Shown here: positions 1-12,143 of the stretch, in pieces
Position numbering within the stretch: the first letter of the stretch is position 1
Layout: each line of letters opens with the position of its first letter
NCBI GenBank assembly: GCA_001792895.1
Contig: MARA01000027.1
Span: 372,001 to 436,000 of the forward strand
Reading direction: 5' to 3'
DNA: 64,000 bases
DNA from: Lentinus brumalis
Lineage: Eukaryota > Basidiomycota > Agaricomycetes > Polyporales > Polyporaceae
Position numbers and translations under genes: made by a program
The notes under the pieces: generated by a model
Told to the model about the DNA's origin: nothing
Seen by the model: only the letters and a program-made list of their open reading frames with translations
The model's database searches: none

Positions 1-221
1 TTCGTTGTCCGTCCATCAGGAGAACTTGGTGGTAGACAGCTGGGGTGTGGGATCTTCAGTGTTTGGAGGCTAAAGATCAAACCCTTTGTATTCCGTGAAA
101 CGATTGCACAATCCCTCGACTGCCAGATCAATAACTCGGCCCGTCGGGACTACATTCTGGACTCCTCTATGAGACACACGTGCAGCCATTATTCGTACCC
201 TACGCGAACAGACAACAGTGG

Positions 222-2640
222 CTAGACATCGGTACTGGGGATGTTGGCCAGAATGTCCGCAGTGTTGACGCCATCAAAGACCTCAAAGTCCGCGTCAACC
301 TCGCACACCGTGCCGTTCGGGGGAAGCTACGAACGAAGGCTACGCTTCAGTCCAGTCCACGGCCGCGAGATATGGGAACATGCCAGTGACTCACCGTTCC
401 ATTCGTCATGTATGCATTGAAGATCCCGTGCATGCATGCAGAGGGCGCAGACTCGGTAGTGTGCTTCCAACAGCCCAATCATGAGCCAACTTCCTTTTAC
501 GTGAAGCTATACGACAACGTACCCCGAAACCATTCTGTCGAACCAGGACTGCGTCTTGCCCAAGAAGAGCGGCGAGCCTCTCGGCAGACGGAAGCGGTGT
601 GATGGGGTCGAGCTGCGTGACGGTCCAAGGGGTCAACACAAAGATATGCAGGCTGGAAACTGGCTCGCTGATACTTACAGTGTTCGAAGCGACCAGAATC
701 TTGTTCGCTAGCGTCTTGTTGAACGGGCCTTGATATCTCTCGACGGATCGGACGGGCCAGAAAGCACACTGGTAGAAAGAGGCAGGCCATGAGGCGCCGA
801 CTGCGTGCGAAGTTATCAAGTCAACTGCGACGAATGCGTGGAGCGAGAGGAATAACGGCTCACAGATATGCGAGACGTTACGTGCAGTGGATATGATGCC
901 CTTGAAAACGTCTTCCATCGTCGTACCCCGCAGGTCAACGCTGTCACCACAAAGAATAGCGATACTTGTGTACGAGGGGCTGTCGTTCGACTGTGAGCCG
1001 CGCTTGACAAGGCTGCAGTGTCAGGTGTGAGTCAAAATAGCTAGTCTATAGGATCCTCAGGCAACGCACGGTTTGCGACTAACCAGGTCCTTAGACCTCC
1101 TGCGAAGAGCATGAGAGGCGTTCGCCGGGCCCTCTCCGTTGACAATCTGCACAATCTGCGTATACTCCTCGTTCGCGAGGTTAGGCCAGCCTACGGGACT
1201 GTACATCTCTCCAAACAGCTCCACTAAAATAGGTGTTGGCAGGGTAAGCGGATCATGGTAGGTACTTAATGTTCATAGCGCGGCACTCACCTCGAAGTTG
1301 TCCCGACGTGATAGGGACAGAAGCATTGGCCTTCGTAGCATCATACGCGGTTTTCAACAGGGCCTGAAACTTTGCATCGATATCGAGCGGACCGTCGCCC
1401 TCTGAGGCGGCGGCGCACCCACTCGGACCCGTGAGCGCACACCCGGTAATCAGCGCTTTGTAGATGGTATCTACAGAGACGAGTTGGTTTGAGAATGTCT
1501 GCATGTGGCGAGATGGCACCGGTGAGCATACGCAGACTGCGATGCCGGGGAGTGTCTCACCTTGCCCGGCTCTTCAGTGGCGAATGCAATCGGGTCCAGC
1601 ACTCCGTCTAAAATGACCCTTCCGACACGCTGAAGTCGCGAGTCAGCCACTACTGTGCAAAGCATATGGGTGCATTGTGTACCTCCGGGAACACTATATG
1701 TGCGCCTTAATGTTAGCCGCTGCTGTGATCAACCGGAAAGGCCGTACAGCGACTCACTGTTGACGAACCACGAGCCTATAAGCGTTCCATACGATATTCC
1801 GAGGTAATTGATCGGGGCGTTAGGGCCGTCAAGCACGTTTGCAATGGAGACCATGTCGCGAACCGCCGCCGCAGTACCGACGTACTTCAAGTATTTGCTG
1901 CTGGAGGAGTGGCGGCACCTCTGGCCGACCTCTCTGTACTTCTTCTGCATGATCGGGGCTTGCTCGAGGAGCGCCTTGACGTCAGCTGGGTCGGTGAAGT
2001 TGCCCGTCTCTTCGATCCCCGTAAGCTCGATTGTCCCATTGAAAAAGGCAGAGTAATCCGCGAAGCTGTCGAAGCACAATATCTCGCCTGGACTGCAAAT
2101 CAAGTTGTGAGTTGCATTGACACGAAGGCGACCAGATCCGGATGAGGCTCACATAGTTAGATTACCAACACCCCGCGGATCCCAGCTCACGATGTCGTAC
2201 ACGCCACCGGTGACTTGGAGTAGCAGTTCCTTATCCTCTGGAACGCTTTGTAGACCCGAGCCACCAGGTCCGCCTGTGACAGACTTGGTGTCAGCGAGCT
2301 CCTGACACTCACAGGCCGCGACTGACCGGGGTTAAAGAAGACCGATCCGCGGCGCTCGCCCGTGGCATTCGCCTTGATGATAGCCAGCCGCGCATTCCCG
2401 ACGGAGGGATCATGGTAATCCAGCGGGACTTCCAAAAACCCACATGAGAGGGAGGTGTCGTTCACGACGGAGGCGTCGCATGCTCCCCACTCGATGTGAG
2501 AGCCACCCTACGCATTGTGGTCAGTCGGTCAGACAGGTGCAAAGTATTGGTAACAGGCTTACATGGTGCGATGAAGCCGCATACGACGTCGCGCTTGCGA
2601 ATGCGAGGACTAGAATCGGTGCCAAGTTGTGGTAGGGCAT
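222..2640 (-). CDS. Secreted S33 peptidase, TAP-like alpha/beta hydrolase (copy 1)
   Basis: Multi-exon gene for a secreted serine peptidase of the tripeptidyl aminopeptidase-like (TAP) family, expected to release N-terminal peptides outside the cell. The start at 2640 opens a clear signal peptide (MPYHNLAPILVLAFASATSYA). Seen in order: the N-terminal segment LSCGFLEVPLDYHDP, an oxyanion-loop region near SWDPRGVG, the nucleophile elbow GISYGT (about 1800), and a C-terminal TAP-like domain with NKTLANKILVASNT and DPITPL. The last exons read NGFG..HTTESAPSA, supplying the expected catalytic His, and end with STDV and a stop at 222. About seven short introns separate the pieces. It is a tandem paralogue of the gene at 3429-5858, with the same exon order and matching sequence throughout. 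Family assignment is firm; substrate is inferred only. Confidence 0.85.
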
Positions 2641-2689
2641 TGTCTTCGAGTTGTAGTGGGTTGAGTGTGGAGACGAACATGAGTGAGCC

Positions 2690-2696
2690 TTATATA
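2690..2696 (-). promoter_or_regulatory. TATA box of S33 peptidase copy 1
   Basis: The minus strand reads TATATAAGG about 50 bases upstream of the ATG at 2640, a normal place for a fungal TATA box. Confidence 0.55.
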
Positions 2697-3428
2697 CCAT
2701 GTCGGTCCGAGGAGCCGCCAAGCTTCGGGGTTCGACGTTCACGGAGAATGCGTACACTTGCGTACTTCGGAGCGACCATGAGCTTGAGGAAGACTAGTAA
2801 ACGGTCAGATGTCCCAGGCTGCCAACTGCGGCCGGCGGACCCGCAACATCCGATCGCATGTAGGGCCTGTCAGGTTGGGCGGGTCGCGCAGCAGAGGACA
2901 GCGGCGGTGGCAGCGACGTCGCTGCGGAAAACGTATACCTGACAGCGTTGGCTATGTACGCAGTAGGCAATGAAGTTCTTGTGGACTTCAGGGAATGTTG
3001 TCCGCAGCCAGCTGTAAGTGGATGGGACGAATGTTCTACAACGCTTCATCGGAAGTTGGAACACAGTGCAAGGCACCGAAAAACTGCGGGATGCTACGTT
3101 GGTAAGTATTAGTACCTGATCAGCCAATGGGACATACCTCATCTGTGGTTGTATGAATTCAGTGAAAGTCTGTGGGGATCTTGAGGCTGCATGGGCGATG
3201 ACGGGGCTGGTCGTGCTGGCTCGGCGATCGCGGTTAAAGACAAGAGTCACAGGCGCGTGATTACATAACAAGTAACGACCGGAATGGAATACAAAGTCCT
3301 CGGGCGAGCTTGTGCGCAAGCTCACCACTGAACGATCAAACTCAGGTACCTATAGTGTGTAAAACGAGTAAACGCGGACTGCAGAGTAGTCGTCATGTGT
3401 ACCCCGGGTTGTGATCTGGCGCCGATCC
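2697..3428. other. Intergenic, no gene recognised
   Basis: Separates the two tandem peptidase genes. A 152-codon minus-strand frame (2870-3328) shows no family motif and no convincing splice partners, so it is not annotated. Confidence 0.5.
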
Positions 3429-5858
3429 TTAGACGTCAAAGCTCGGAAGGTGGGCGATGATGTCTGCAGTTGTGACCCCGGGGAAAAGCTCGAAAGCCGC
3501 AGGCTCAACCTCGCACAAAGTGTTATTGGCCGGAAGCTGCAGATGAGGACCCCGCGTGAGATCACCGAACGAACCCCGTCACAGAAGAGTGAGTAACCAC
3601 TCACCGTTCCGTTGACAAAGTACGCGGCGACGGCGTTGACCGTGCAAATCGACGGCTCAGCGATAGTGGAGTGCTGAACGAGTCCAAGTCCAGCCGTCAA
3701 TACGCACACAATGCAACGTATGCCAGACTGAACACGCACCCCGAATCCATTAAGCCGGAGCAGCACCGCATCATCTCCGATCTGGCTGGCGATCACCTCA
3801 GCAGCGGTGAGCGGCGTAATGGGGTCGTACTGTACGTATAGGGTGAGGTCCAAGATCCGCGAAGATACAGAGAAGAGACGGCGCACTGACCACGTTGGAA
3901 GCGACGATGATCTTGTTCGCGAGCGTCTTGTTGAATGACCCTTCGTACCTCTCGACGGACCGCACAGGCCAGTACGGACACTGATAGATCGGGGCAGGCC
4001 AGTATGTGCCGACTATGCGGGACGGACCCACGGTCAGTGGGACTCGTCAGCGGGACTAGGAAGGGGAAAGGTGCGGCTTACAGATGTGCGAGACGTTCCG
4101 GGCGATGTTTATAACGTCCTTGAACTGGTCCTCAAGCTGTAGGCCTGGCATGTCGATGGCGTCTCCGCAGGTGACCGCATGGCTGCTATACGAAAGGGAA
4201 GTGTTGTTCGATGACGCACGTCTCATCAGCCTACGAATGGCGGGACAGGGACGGTGTGAGCTGGAGCAGCGACCAACTCGAAGAAACTCAGGAACGTACG
4301 GGTTACGACGGACGAAGTCATCCGCCCGCCTCGCCAAAGAGCCGTTGGCCGGTGCCTCTCCGCTGATGATCTGCTGCCATTGGGGGAAGGTCTCGTTCAA
4401 GAAGCGGCTCCAGTCCGCAGGTGCGTACATCTCCGCGAAGAGCTCCACTGGAGTAGACAGAGCCAACATCAGCAAAAAAAATTCACGCCCTAGAACCAAC
4501 GACGATACTCGCCTCGGAGCACCCCGGATGTGAGAGGGACAGAGGCATTCGCTTTCGTGGCTTCATGCGCGGCTTTGATCAGCGCCTGGAACTTGGCGTC
4601 GATGTCGAGCGGGCCATCGCCTTCTGAGGCGATTGGGCAGCCAGAAGGGCCGGAGAGGGCGCATCCAGTAATCAGACCTTTGTATACGGTATCAGAGTTC
4701 TCGAGCTGGGCTGCGAAATACTGGTCCGACGCGATCCACATGAGTCTATCACGAGCGCATGGTGACGGCAGGGACGTACCGCGGACGGCTTCTGCGTCCC
4801 GAATCCGACCGGGTTGAGGATTCCATCGATGACTACTTTCCCGACACGCTAGGCCACACGGTCAGCACGAGCCCGGGATACCGCTGTAACCCCTCACCTC
4901 AGGGAACACTGGCAGCACACAGAGACGTCAGCCGCAGCTTAGCAGAAACGGACGCAGGGATACTCACTGCCGACAAACCAAGAACCGATAAGGGATCCGT
5001 ATGATATGCCGATGTAGTTGATCGGGGCATCAGGGCCGTCGAGCACATTTGCGATCGAAACCATGTCGCGAACTGCGGCTGCCGTCCCGAGATACTTGAG
5101 GTACTTGCCGTTCGTGGAGTTCAAGCACTTCTGCCCGAGCTCATCGTACTTCTTCTGCAGGGAAGGACCTTGCGCGAGGAGCGCCTGTACGTCGGCCGGA
5201 TCGGTGAAGTTCCCGGTCTCCTCGATACCGGTGAGCTCGATCGTCCCGTTGAAATGTGCAGTGTAGTCTTCGATGCTGTCGAAGCAGTAGAGCTCTCCGG
5301 GGCTACAGAAAAGCATTGTGAGTGTCATCCGCCGTGGTAATTCTGAGGAACGACGCCACTGACACGGTGAGTCCGACGCCTCGCGGGTCCCAGCTGACGA
5401 TGTCGTACACGCCCCCGCTGTACTGTTGCAGAATCTGCTGCAATCCCGGTAGGCCCAGATTGGACACCCCCGAGTCGCCAGGCCCACCTGCCATGCTCGC
5501 GTACATAAGCGAGCTCCTTGTCCGAGATGCGATGGCGACTTACCAGGATTGAAGAATACGGAACCACGCCGCTCCCCCGTCGCGTTAACCTTGAGTAAGG
5601 CCAAGCGCGCGTTCCCGACGGAAGGATCGTGGTAGTCCAGCGGGACATCCAGGAATCCGCACGAGACAGAGGTGCCGTTCGAGACGGTCGGGTCACACGG
5701 GCCCCATTGGATCTGTGAACTAGTCTGCAGCATAATCGTGAGTCAAGCATTCAAACTCTGGCAGCGGTCGAAGTGCAACATACATTTGATGGGGTCGCGT
5801 ATGAACCCCTGCTGGCGAGCAGAAAAGTGAGAAGAGAAGAGAACGTGCGATACAACAT
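3429..5858 (-). CDS. Secreted S33 peptidase, TAP-like alpha/beta hydrolase (copy 2)
   Basis: Tandem paralogue of the gene at 222-2640. The first exon, too short to stand out as an ORF, starts at 5858 and encodes the signal peptide MLYRTFSSLLTFLLASRGSYA before a GTATGT donor. Following exons read SCGFLDVPLDYHDPSVGNAR, a GGPGDSG loop, SWDPRGVG, and the nucleophile motif GISYGS (about 5000). The C-terminal TAP-like domain contains NKTLANKIIVASNVV and DPITPL. The catalytic His is likely in VQHSTIAEPSICT. The stop is at 3429 after PSFDV. The coding pattern is uninterrupted apart from GT-AG introns, so it should be functional. The two copies suggest expanded secreted peptide scavenging. Confidence 0.85.
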
Positions 5859-5907
5859 CGTCCTGAAAGTGGGTGCTGATGACAACCACTGAGTTGAGGA
5901 ACACGAT

Positions 5908-5914
5908 AATTATA
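5908..5914 (-). promoter_or_regulatory. Possible TATA box of S33 peptidase copy 2
   Basis: The minus strand reads GATATAATTA about 50 bases upstream of the ATG at 5858. Position matches that of copy 1, but the match to consensus is weaker. Confidence 0.35.
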
Positions 5915-6639
5915 TCCCTCTGTGCGGCCTGAACACACCGACGGAATGAGTCGTGCCAACGTCAAAGTCGCGCCTTCCGTCGACGCTCACAGACGGAGAC
6001 GGTTAGTACGGTGATGTTGGAGCGAGCATGCGAGTGCATGTAATGGAGTCGCTTGTGCTGTGGTTACGCGCACTGCTGCCGCGCCAATGCGCGCCTTGCA
6101 AAGGCGGGGTGGACGCGTCAGGTGTGGCGATTCGGTGAGCCAAGGACACTGGACAGCCGTCGTGAGAGAACCCGTCGATGGCAGATGCTGTGCCGGTGAC
6201 ATCTCCACAGCATGCGCAGTATAAAAGGCATCGCCTCAATATCGCCTAAGTACAAGGCCATGTGTTTGCCGAGCATCCGGCTGGATTCGGTGTAACTAAT
6301 GCAGTGACGGTGCTCATTGTGGTGGCGAGTGAGGTAATGCAATAGAGGAGCTGCAGATGGCGGCATTAGCTACAACTTTCTGTCCGATTCAGCTTTGCAA
6401 GGGGAGCTCACCGTTCATATGGCGCATAGCCAAGCTCGTACCTTAACGGTAGGGGACGGCATCTCTCGCTGGACCGTCCAGGTCGGCAATCGCCCTCAGG
6501 TGCGTTGAGCGAGTGGTCATATACGCACCTGACCACGGGACAATGATCTCGGACAGAGGCTGCCAGGGCAGGAGTCTAAATTGAAGACATTCCATCCGTC
6601 GGATGTGCGAGCCACCGGTCCCCGATCTACCATGTCGTC
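5915..6639. other. Intergenic, no gene recognised
   Basis: Several overlapping 70-80 codon frames occur on the minus strand (5987-6366), but none shows a motif or splice continuity. Confidence 0.45.
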
Positions 6640-7995
6640 CTACAAGACATACACGGCCCGTCCAATTCTGACTTCCCTGGGTTGTTGCGTATCGTCAGGC
6701 CGGCGGACATACAAGTTGTGCGTGATCTGGTGACGCGAGTAGAGATGCATCTGGAGGTCTCCTGGCGTCTGGAAGACAAGCTTGCAATTGAAGCAGTAGA
6801 GATCGCGGTGCTTCTGGCGGCGGTGCTCGTGCAAGCCTCCCCCGGTAGGGAGCACCTGTGATCGTTTCATGAAACCGGACAGAGCTGGACGTCGGGAATG
6901 ACGCACCTTCTCGCAGATGTCGCAGAAGTAGTGCATCGTCCTGTAGTGGTCGAACAGCGCCGCTCCCGAGGGAAAGTGCATGTTGCAGCGCTGGCAGTAC
7001 GCGTGTGCGGGGCTCTGCACGTAGTGTTCCTTCAGCGCGAGAGGTGAGTGGAGGACCTGATGATACGTTTAGCGGCAGGGGGAGAACTGAAGGTTGGACA
7101 CCTGCTTTCTTGCAGCTCTCGCAGAGGTAGTGGTCGACCCGGTAGTGCTGGCGCAGTACTTCGTGGGTCCTGAAGTGTCGGTCGCAGTACTGGCAGTAGG
7201 CGTGCCTCGGGCTCTGGACGTGGTGCTCCTTGAGCGCGTAGTCCGAACCGAACAACTGAATTTCCAAGGCAGTCAGCCTGTGAAGTGAGAACAGACGAGG
7301 GAAGGAGACGCGCCTGGTCGCAGGTGTCGCAGTAGCAATCCTGGTGCTCACCCTTCAGGTGCGTGCGAAGCGTGTCTTGTGAGCGGAAGGCCTCGTCGCA
7401 GGGCTGGCAGTACGCGTGGCGCACGCTCTGGGCATAGTGTTCCTTGAGGCTTGCGGTCGTCGGAAATACCTGTGGCACAAGTGAGTCGCCCGGTTGCTTT
7501 GCGACGAATGTGCGAGCAGCATACTCGATTGCAGTCCTTGCAGTAATAGTGCTTCTCGTCGAAGTGTTTGCTGACCCCGCCCTTGGTCGGGAAGCACAAG
7601 CTGCACAGCGGGCAATCGAAGTGATCCGGACACTCCATCCGGTGCTTCCACAGTTCCTCCCTGGTCGAGAACGGCTGCAACATCTAGTCAGCCAAGCCCC
7701 AGATGTATCACACAACGGTACGTACCAGCTTGCAGTCGCGACAGAATGAGTGTTGATACGTGTAGTGTTCGTCAAGTTTCTCCTGCGCGGCATAGTGTCG
7801 GTCGCAGAACTTGCATGACTGGTAGCTTCCGTGTGCCTGAGAGAGATGCGTCTGCAGCTCGAGCGACGTCGAATAGTCTTTTTTGCAGGTGACACAGAAG
7901 TTACGCTGGCTGCACACCGGTTTGTGCGCGCGCAACTGCTCAGGTTCGTAGAATGTTTCGAGGCAGAGTCCGCATGGATGCACGACCACGAGCAT
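6640..7995 (-). CDS. Modular C2H2 zinc-finger protein (copy 1)
   Basis: Probable nucleic-acid-binding protein built from about ten C2H2-like fingers. The first exon (from MLVVVHPCGLC at 7995) carries several fingers, including CVTC..H..H and CKFC..H. Later exons each encode about one module of some 50 residues with the pattern ALKEHYVQSP.HAYCQ.C..HF.....L..HYR..H..C..C.K, followed immediately by a GT donor. The final exon ends VRIGRAVYVL and a stop at 6640. I chose 7995 over the upstream in-frame ATG at 8046 because 8046 lies inside the left arm of the inserted element that begins at 8027. Same architecture as the gene at 52905-54372. No regulatory or enzymatic domain is visible; target unknown. 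Confidence 0.75.
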
Positions 7996-8026
7996 GCTGC
8001 CTCCGATCGTCGTCCTCGAGAGTCTA

Positions 8027-8330
8027 TGAGGGGCGCCAGCGGACAAAAATACTCGACTTCAGCTTTGAGTTTGGACAGCATTAGATTTCGAGTTTGGAGT
8101 TCGGCAACTAAACTGAACTTCGAAGTTGAACTTGGCACGTGAGCGGTTCAAGTTCGGTTTGTGATTTCGTTTTCGCGCGGGCGTCTCAACTTCCGCTTTT
8201 GGTTTCGGTTTCGCCTCTCGACTTCACGACTCCCCATCGCGACTTCGCCCTGTGCGACGCGGTCACTGCGCGCCCCGGCTGATTAACGCCTCCGGCACGC
8301 ACCGCCGGTAACTCCGCAATGCCTCGCAGC
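8027..8330 (+). repeat. Left terminal inverted repeat, 304 bases
   Basis: Pairs with 10261-10564 in reverse complement. Contains internal near-palindromes such as AACTTCGAAGTT. Its outer edge lies 31 bases upstream of the zinc-finger ATG at 7995, so it is likely to supply that gene's proximal promoter or 5' leader. Confidence 0.9.
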
Positions 8331-10260
8331 ACTCCTACAAGCAGGAGCTAGGTCTGCTACTAAGTACTTCAAGTTCAGTACTGTCCAGTGTCTGGCGTCC
8401 GCGGCAGAGACTGTGACTCGAAGGTGGACATCAAAGCACCGCGATTGAATGAGGAGGGTCTGAGAAGGAGTGCCAGAAAGCTAGTAGGACTAGAGGACGA
8501 CAAGGTGCGCCTTACCATTCACTGGCCGTCTACTTACTAGTACTGATATCCCCTTTATTCAGCTCATTCTGCTCCGAGACCGGAGGGTATGTATGCTTAT
8601 CTTCGAGTACCTCATGAGCTGGAGGACTACTGCATCTTGCCAAGCTTGAAAGAGTACGTTAATCAGTGACAACATCACTGTGTCACTCCCGACCCACCCC
8701 TGATGCAACAAGAATGAACGGTAAGACAAAAGCACCTCGGGCAGGCGCAGTCCCGACGTCAGGCGCAACGTCGGCCACAAGATCTCTGCTCCACCTGGGC
8801 ACCTCGACTCATGAGGACGGGCACGCTTGCCTGCCCTAGTCCAGACGCAATCCTCGCGATAGGGTGGGGCGCAGCGTCGATTCAAGCATACTACTGCACT
8901 TCATCGTGCACTTTACGATGATGGGCAGCGCGCACCGCTGCACGCGTACCGTCGCATCTGCCGCCTCGTCTCGTCATCTCCACGCATCGCTATGTCGAGC
9001 AGACACCCGCCGCCATTCACGAAGTCCCGACGTGTTCCCCGACGCTCGGATACGCCCGGAGTCTTACGAATTGTCGAGAACGCACGGTATTGCGCTGACT
9101 CCGCGCACACCGACTCGACGTCAGCCCAGACGACGCGCAACGCAGCACGACAAGCCAGCAGCCCCACCGACGACGTCCCTAACGCGCGTGACGAATTCCG
9201 AGCGAGTACGATCTGGTCGGGACCGACGCTCACTGCATGTATTTAGAGACGACGTCTAGCTAGAGTTAACAAGTTTCCGTTCCCTCGTTTTAGACCGCGC
9301 GACCACTAGCTCGAATTCGACTCTCGGCCTCGACTCTCGACTTCGCTCTCCTCGTCTCGACGTCTCGACTCCCTCCGTCATCTCCCGCTCCTGTACAAGC
9401 CAACGCACGATCGGCTGGACGCGTCAGAACGCGTTCAATTTGACTTCTACATTACTCACAAGCCTACTCGACGTCCCTCTCCACCTCTCTGTTCCTCCAC
9501 TCTCCTCCTTCTCTCTCACACTTCCCTCGACTCCCCTGGTGCATGCCCAGACGACCTCGCCCTTCGGACTGACGCACGCACGGTGTGTTTAGGTATATCA
9601 ACGAGACCTTCAAATGATGGTTAGTATCAGCAACTAAGTACCCTGGAACCGCGAGTTGCTGGCCCGGTGTAAGTTGACAGATCCCGGGATCTCCGATTTG
9701 AATTCACACAGCTGCTTCCCTTTACTCAGGCACATCCTGTAGTAACAGTCATGCAGATGTTTCTGGTCCCTGCAGAGAAGAGTCGTGAACCGTTCAATGA
9801 AATAATACTTCTGGCGTGCCTCTGCGTTGCCAGATTTAACTTTCAAGTGCAGACAAAAGAGCTAGAGTTCCTTGTTGGAGCAATGCGCACGTTCCATGCC
9901 TCCTGAGACCTCATGACTGCACAGATAAGCTGGGGCTCATTGTGTCGCTTGACTATGGCTGAGTTCAACATTTAACTACAGTCAGATCTGGACATGAAGA
10001 AGTCCCAGACCCTCGGGGGCCGAGACACTGCTGCCCGCCGTGCCCGGTACAAGCATACCTCGTATCCTCACCTTGTCTGCATTGCGTAGGGCGATAGAGT
10101 CGCTGCACATTCATGATTATAATGCCCGGAGAGTTGCATTCGGGATCTTGAAAGGCTGGCAGACTATGACAATCATACAGATGAGAAGGGACGGAGTAGG
10201 TGAGGAGTACGTCGACTACTAGTATTCGAGTCTGAGTACTTGATTGCCTGATTTGGGTGA

Positions 10261-10564
10261 GCTGCGAGGCGTTGCGGAGTTAACGGTGGTGCGTGCCGGA
10301 GGCGTTAATCAGCCGGGGCGCGCAGTGGCCGCATCGCACAGGGCGAAGTCGCGATGGGGAGTCGTGAAGTCGAGAGGCGAAACCTAAACCGAAAGCGGAA
10401 GTTGAGACGCCCGCGCGAAAACGAAATCACAAACCGAAATTGAACCGCTCACGTGCCAAGTTCAACTTCGAAGTTCAGTTCAGTTGCCGAACTCCAAACT
10501 CGAAATCTAATGCTGTCCAAACCCAAAGCTGAAGTCGAGTATTTTTGTCTGCTGGCGCCCCTCA
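10261..10564 (-). repeat. Right terminal inverted repeat, 304 bases
   Basis: Reverse complement of 8027-8330 with about a dozen substitutions. Homology stops sharply at GCTGCGAGGC on the inside and at the TA on the outside. Confidence 0.9.
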
Positions 10565-10566
10565 TA

Positions 10567-12143
10567 AGAGTCTCAGGTGGAAAGATCGGATGTATGTAGA
10601 TGGTGGTCGAGGTTCAAAGTTGTAAGTTGGTCGTTGAAAGTTGAAAGTTGAAACCGGTTGAATCGCGGACTTGGCTGAATCCGGCAGGCGGCGAATTTCG
10701 GGACGAGCGCCTCGCACTAAGTATACTTGGTTGCTGTCGAACGTTGAACAACATCATCCTGCAGCTTCTCATCCAGCTTCGACCTCTTCCATGTCCACGT
10801 ATCCTTGGCTTGAAAGTCACATTCGAGGAGTCGCATTTGACATTCACCCCCCTCGATCCACATACGGATGATACGAGTGAGTGTCAAGATTGATCCCACT
10901 CGCATTTTCGAACGCTTTAAATTGCAGATGGCTCTGAGGCTTACTCTTAATGATTCCCTGGCTACAGCATGCCTATGAACGCGAACGATGCCTGGTTGGA
11001 CGCGGGCTCTGTGGCTGACTCGACCCGCTCTACACGCGATGATCTCACACCGCGCGATCACTTGAAGTCGGCCACGGACGCTACACGGATTCTATGTAGG
11101 TATGGCCGACCCACATCTGCACTATGCGCTCCTGAAGTCTGGCACTGTCACATAGTTCCTGACTCCGCTTTCATTCATGCCAAGCCACAACGCCACGGTA
11201 CGACCACAAGAGCCTCATCGGACGCACAGACGGATGTCTAGACGAAACTCGGCTGGTCCATATGCGCCGTTCGCGCCCAAAATCACTGCACCCGCCCTTT
11301 CAAGCACAGCCTCCGGGATTCAACTGCGAGAATACCGGAGGCAGATGCTGGTACGTCCCGCCACAGTCTGGGAGGTTGTCAGTAGTTCCTCACTCACGGA
11401 CACGTTATCGGACTATGAAACACACTTTCTCCCACAATCAACACTGCCCGCATAGCAACAGCGTCTTTTCGGGACCGCGGCAGGCTACAATGAGCCCTGG
11501 TGGTTCCAGGAAGTGTGTGACGGTTGAAGGAAGTGGATTAACGTGCTCGCGCCCCTTGGAGTCGTGCTTCGTGCACGGTGCGTCCGCTGAGGGTCAGAAG
11601 AGACTGCGATTGGGCACTGATCGCCAGCTCACTCTGTGCACACGACGTCCACGCCACGTCATTTCATTTCAACTGCGTCAACGCTACGGGCTTCCGAAGA
11701 GCACGACCTATGACACGACTTGTCATCAGGAAGCAGGAAGCTGCTGAGCTGAACCATCGTTTGCCCCGCGTAATACTCTTCGCCGTGCAAATGAAGCACT
11801 CACATCGGCGCTCGGCATATGATCGGCCCATTCCCACCTACAAGGCTCCGACGCCGCGACGTCCCGGGATTTTCTCGCCCTGTCGGGCGGCGGGGCCCAC
11901 AGGCTGTGGAGGCGCACCCACGTTAGAGAAGGCATGAGAACACCAGGGGGAGCGGCTACTGACGACGTATGAACAGGGAGCACTGGCTCTGGCGGCCCGC
12001 GTATGCACGGACGTATACATATGGGCTCTGGCGAAGGCCCATCGCGCTCCCGGCGAGTCCGTCTTCCTCTTCCGCAGCACCTCTCATTGACTACGCTCTC
12101 ACCGGCCCTCTCGTCTCGCTACCAGACCAAACCTTGCAATTAG
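10567..12143. other. Intergenic, no gene recognised
   Basis: Only unremarkable frames of 60-160 codons, with no recognisable motif or consistent splicing. A short AAAGTTGAAAGTTGAAA run at about 10634-10650 is the only local repeat seen. Confidence 0.45.

Larger units (their letters stand above)
8027..10564. mobile_element. 2.54 kb TIR DNA element with 304-base inverted repeats, TA-flanked
   Basis: The element begins TGAGGGGCGCCAGC and ends with its reverse complement. Both ends are directly flanked by TA (8025-8026 and 10565-10566), as expected for a TA target duplication. The two arms (8027-8330 and 10261-10564) are each 304 bases and differ at about a dozen positions. The 1.9 kb interior shows no transposase motif, so this is probably non-autonomous. 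TA duplication would fit the Tc1/mariner group, but the very long arms are unusual for it and the superfamily is not settled. Confidence 0.85.

Noticed and set aside
8046..8046. Upstream in-frame ATG as start of the first zinc-finger gene
   Set aside because: It lies inside the inserted TIR arm, so the original start is better placed at 7995.
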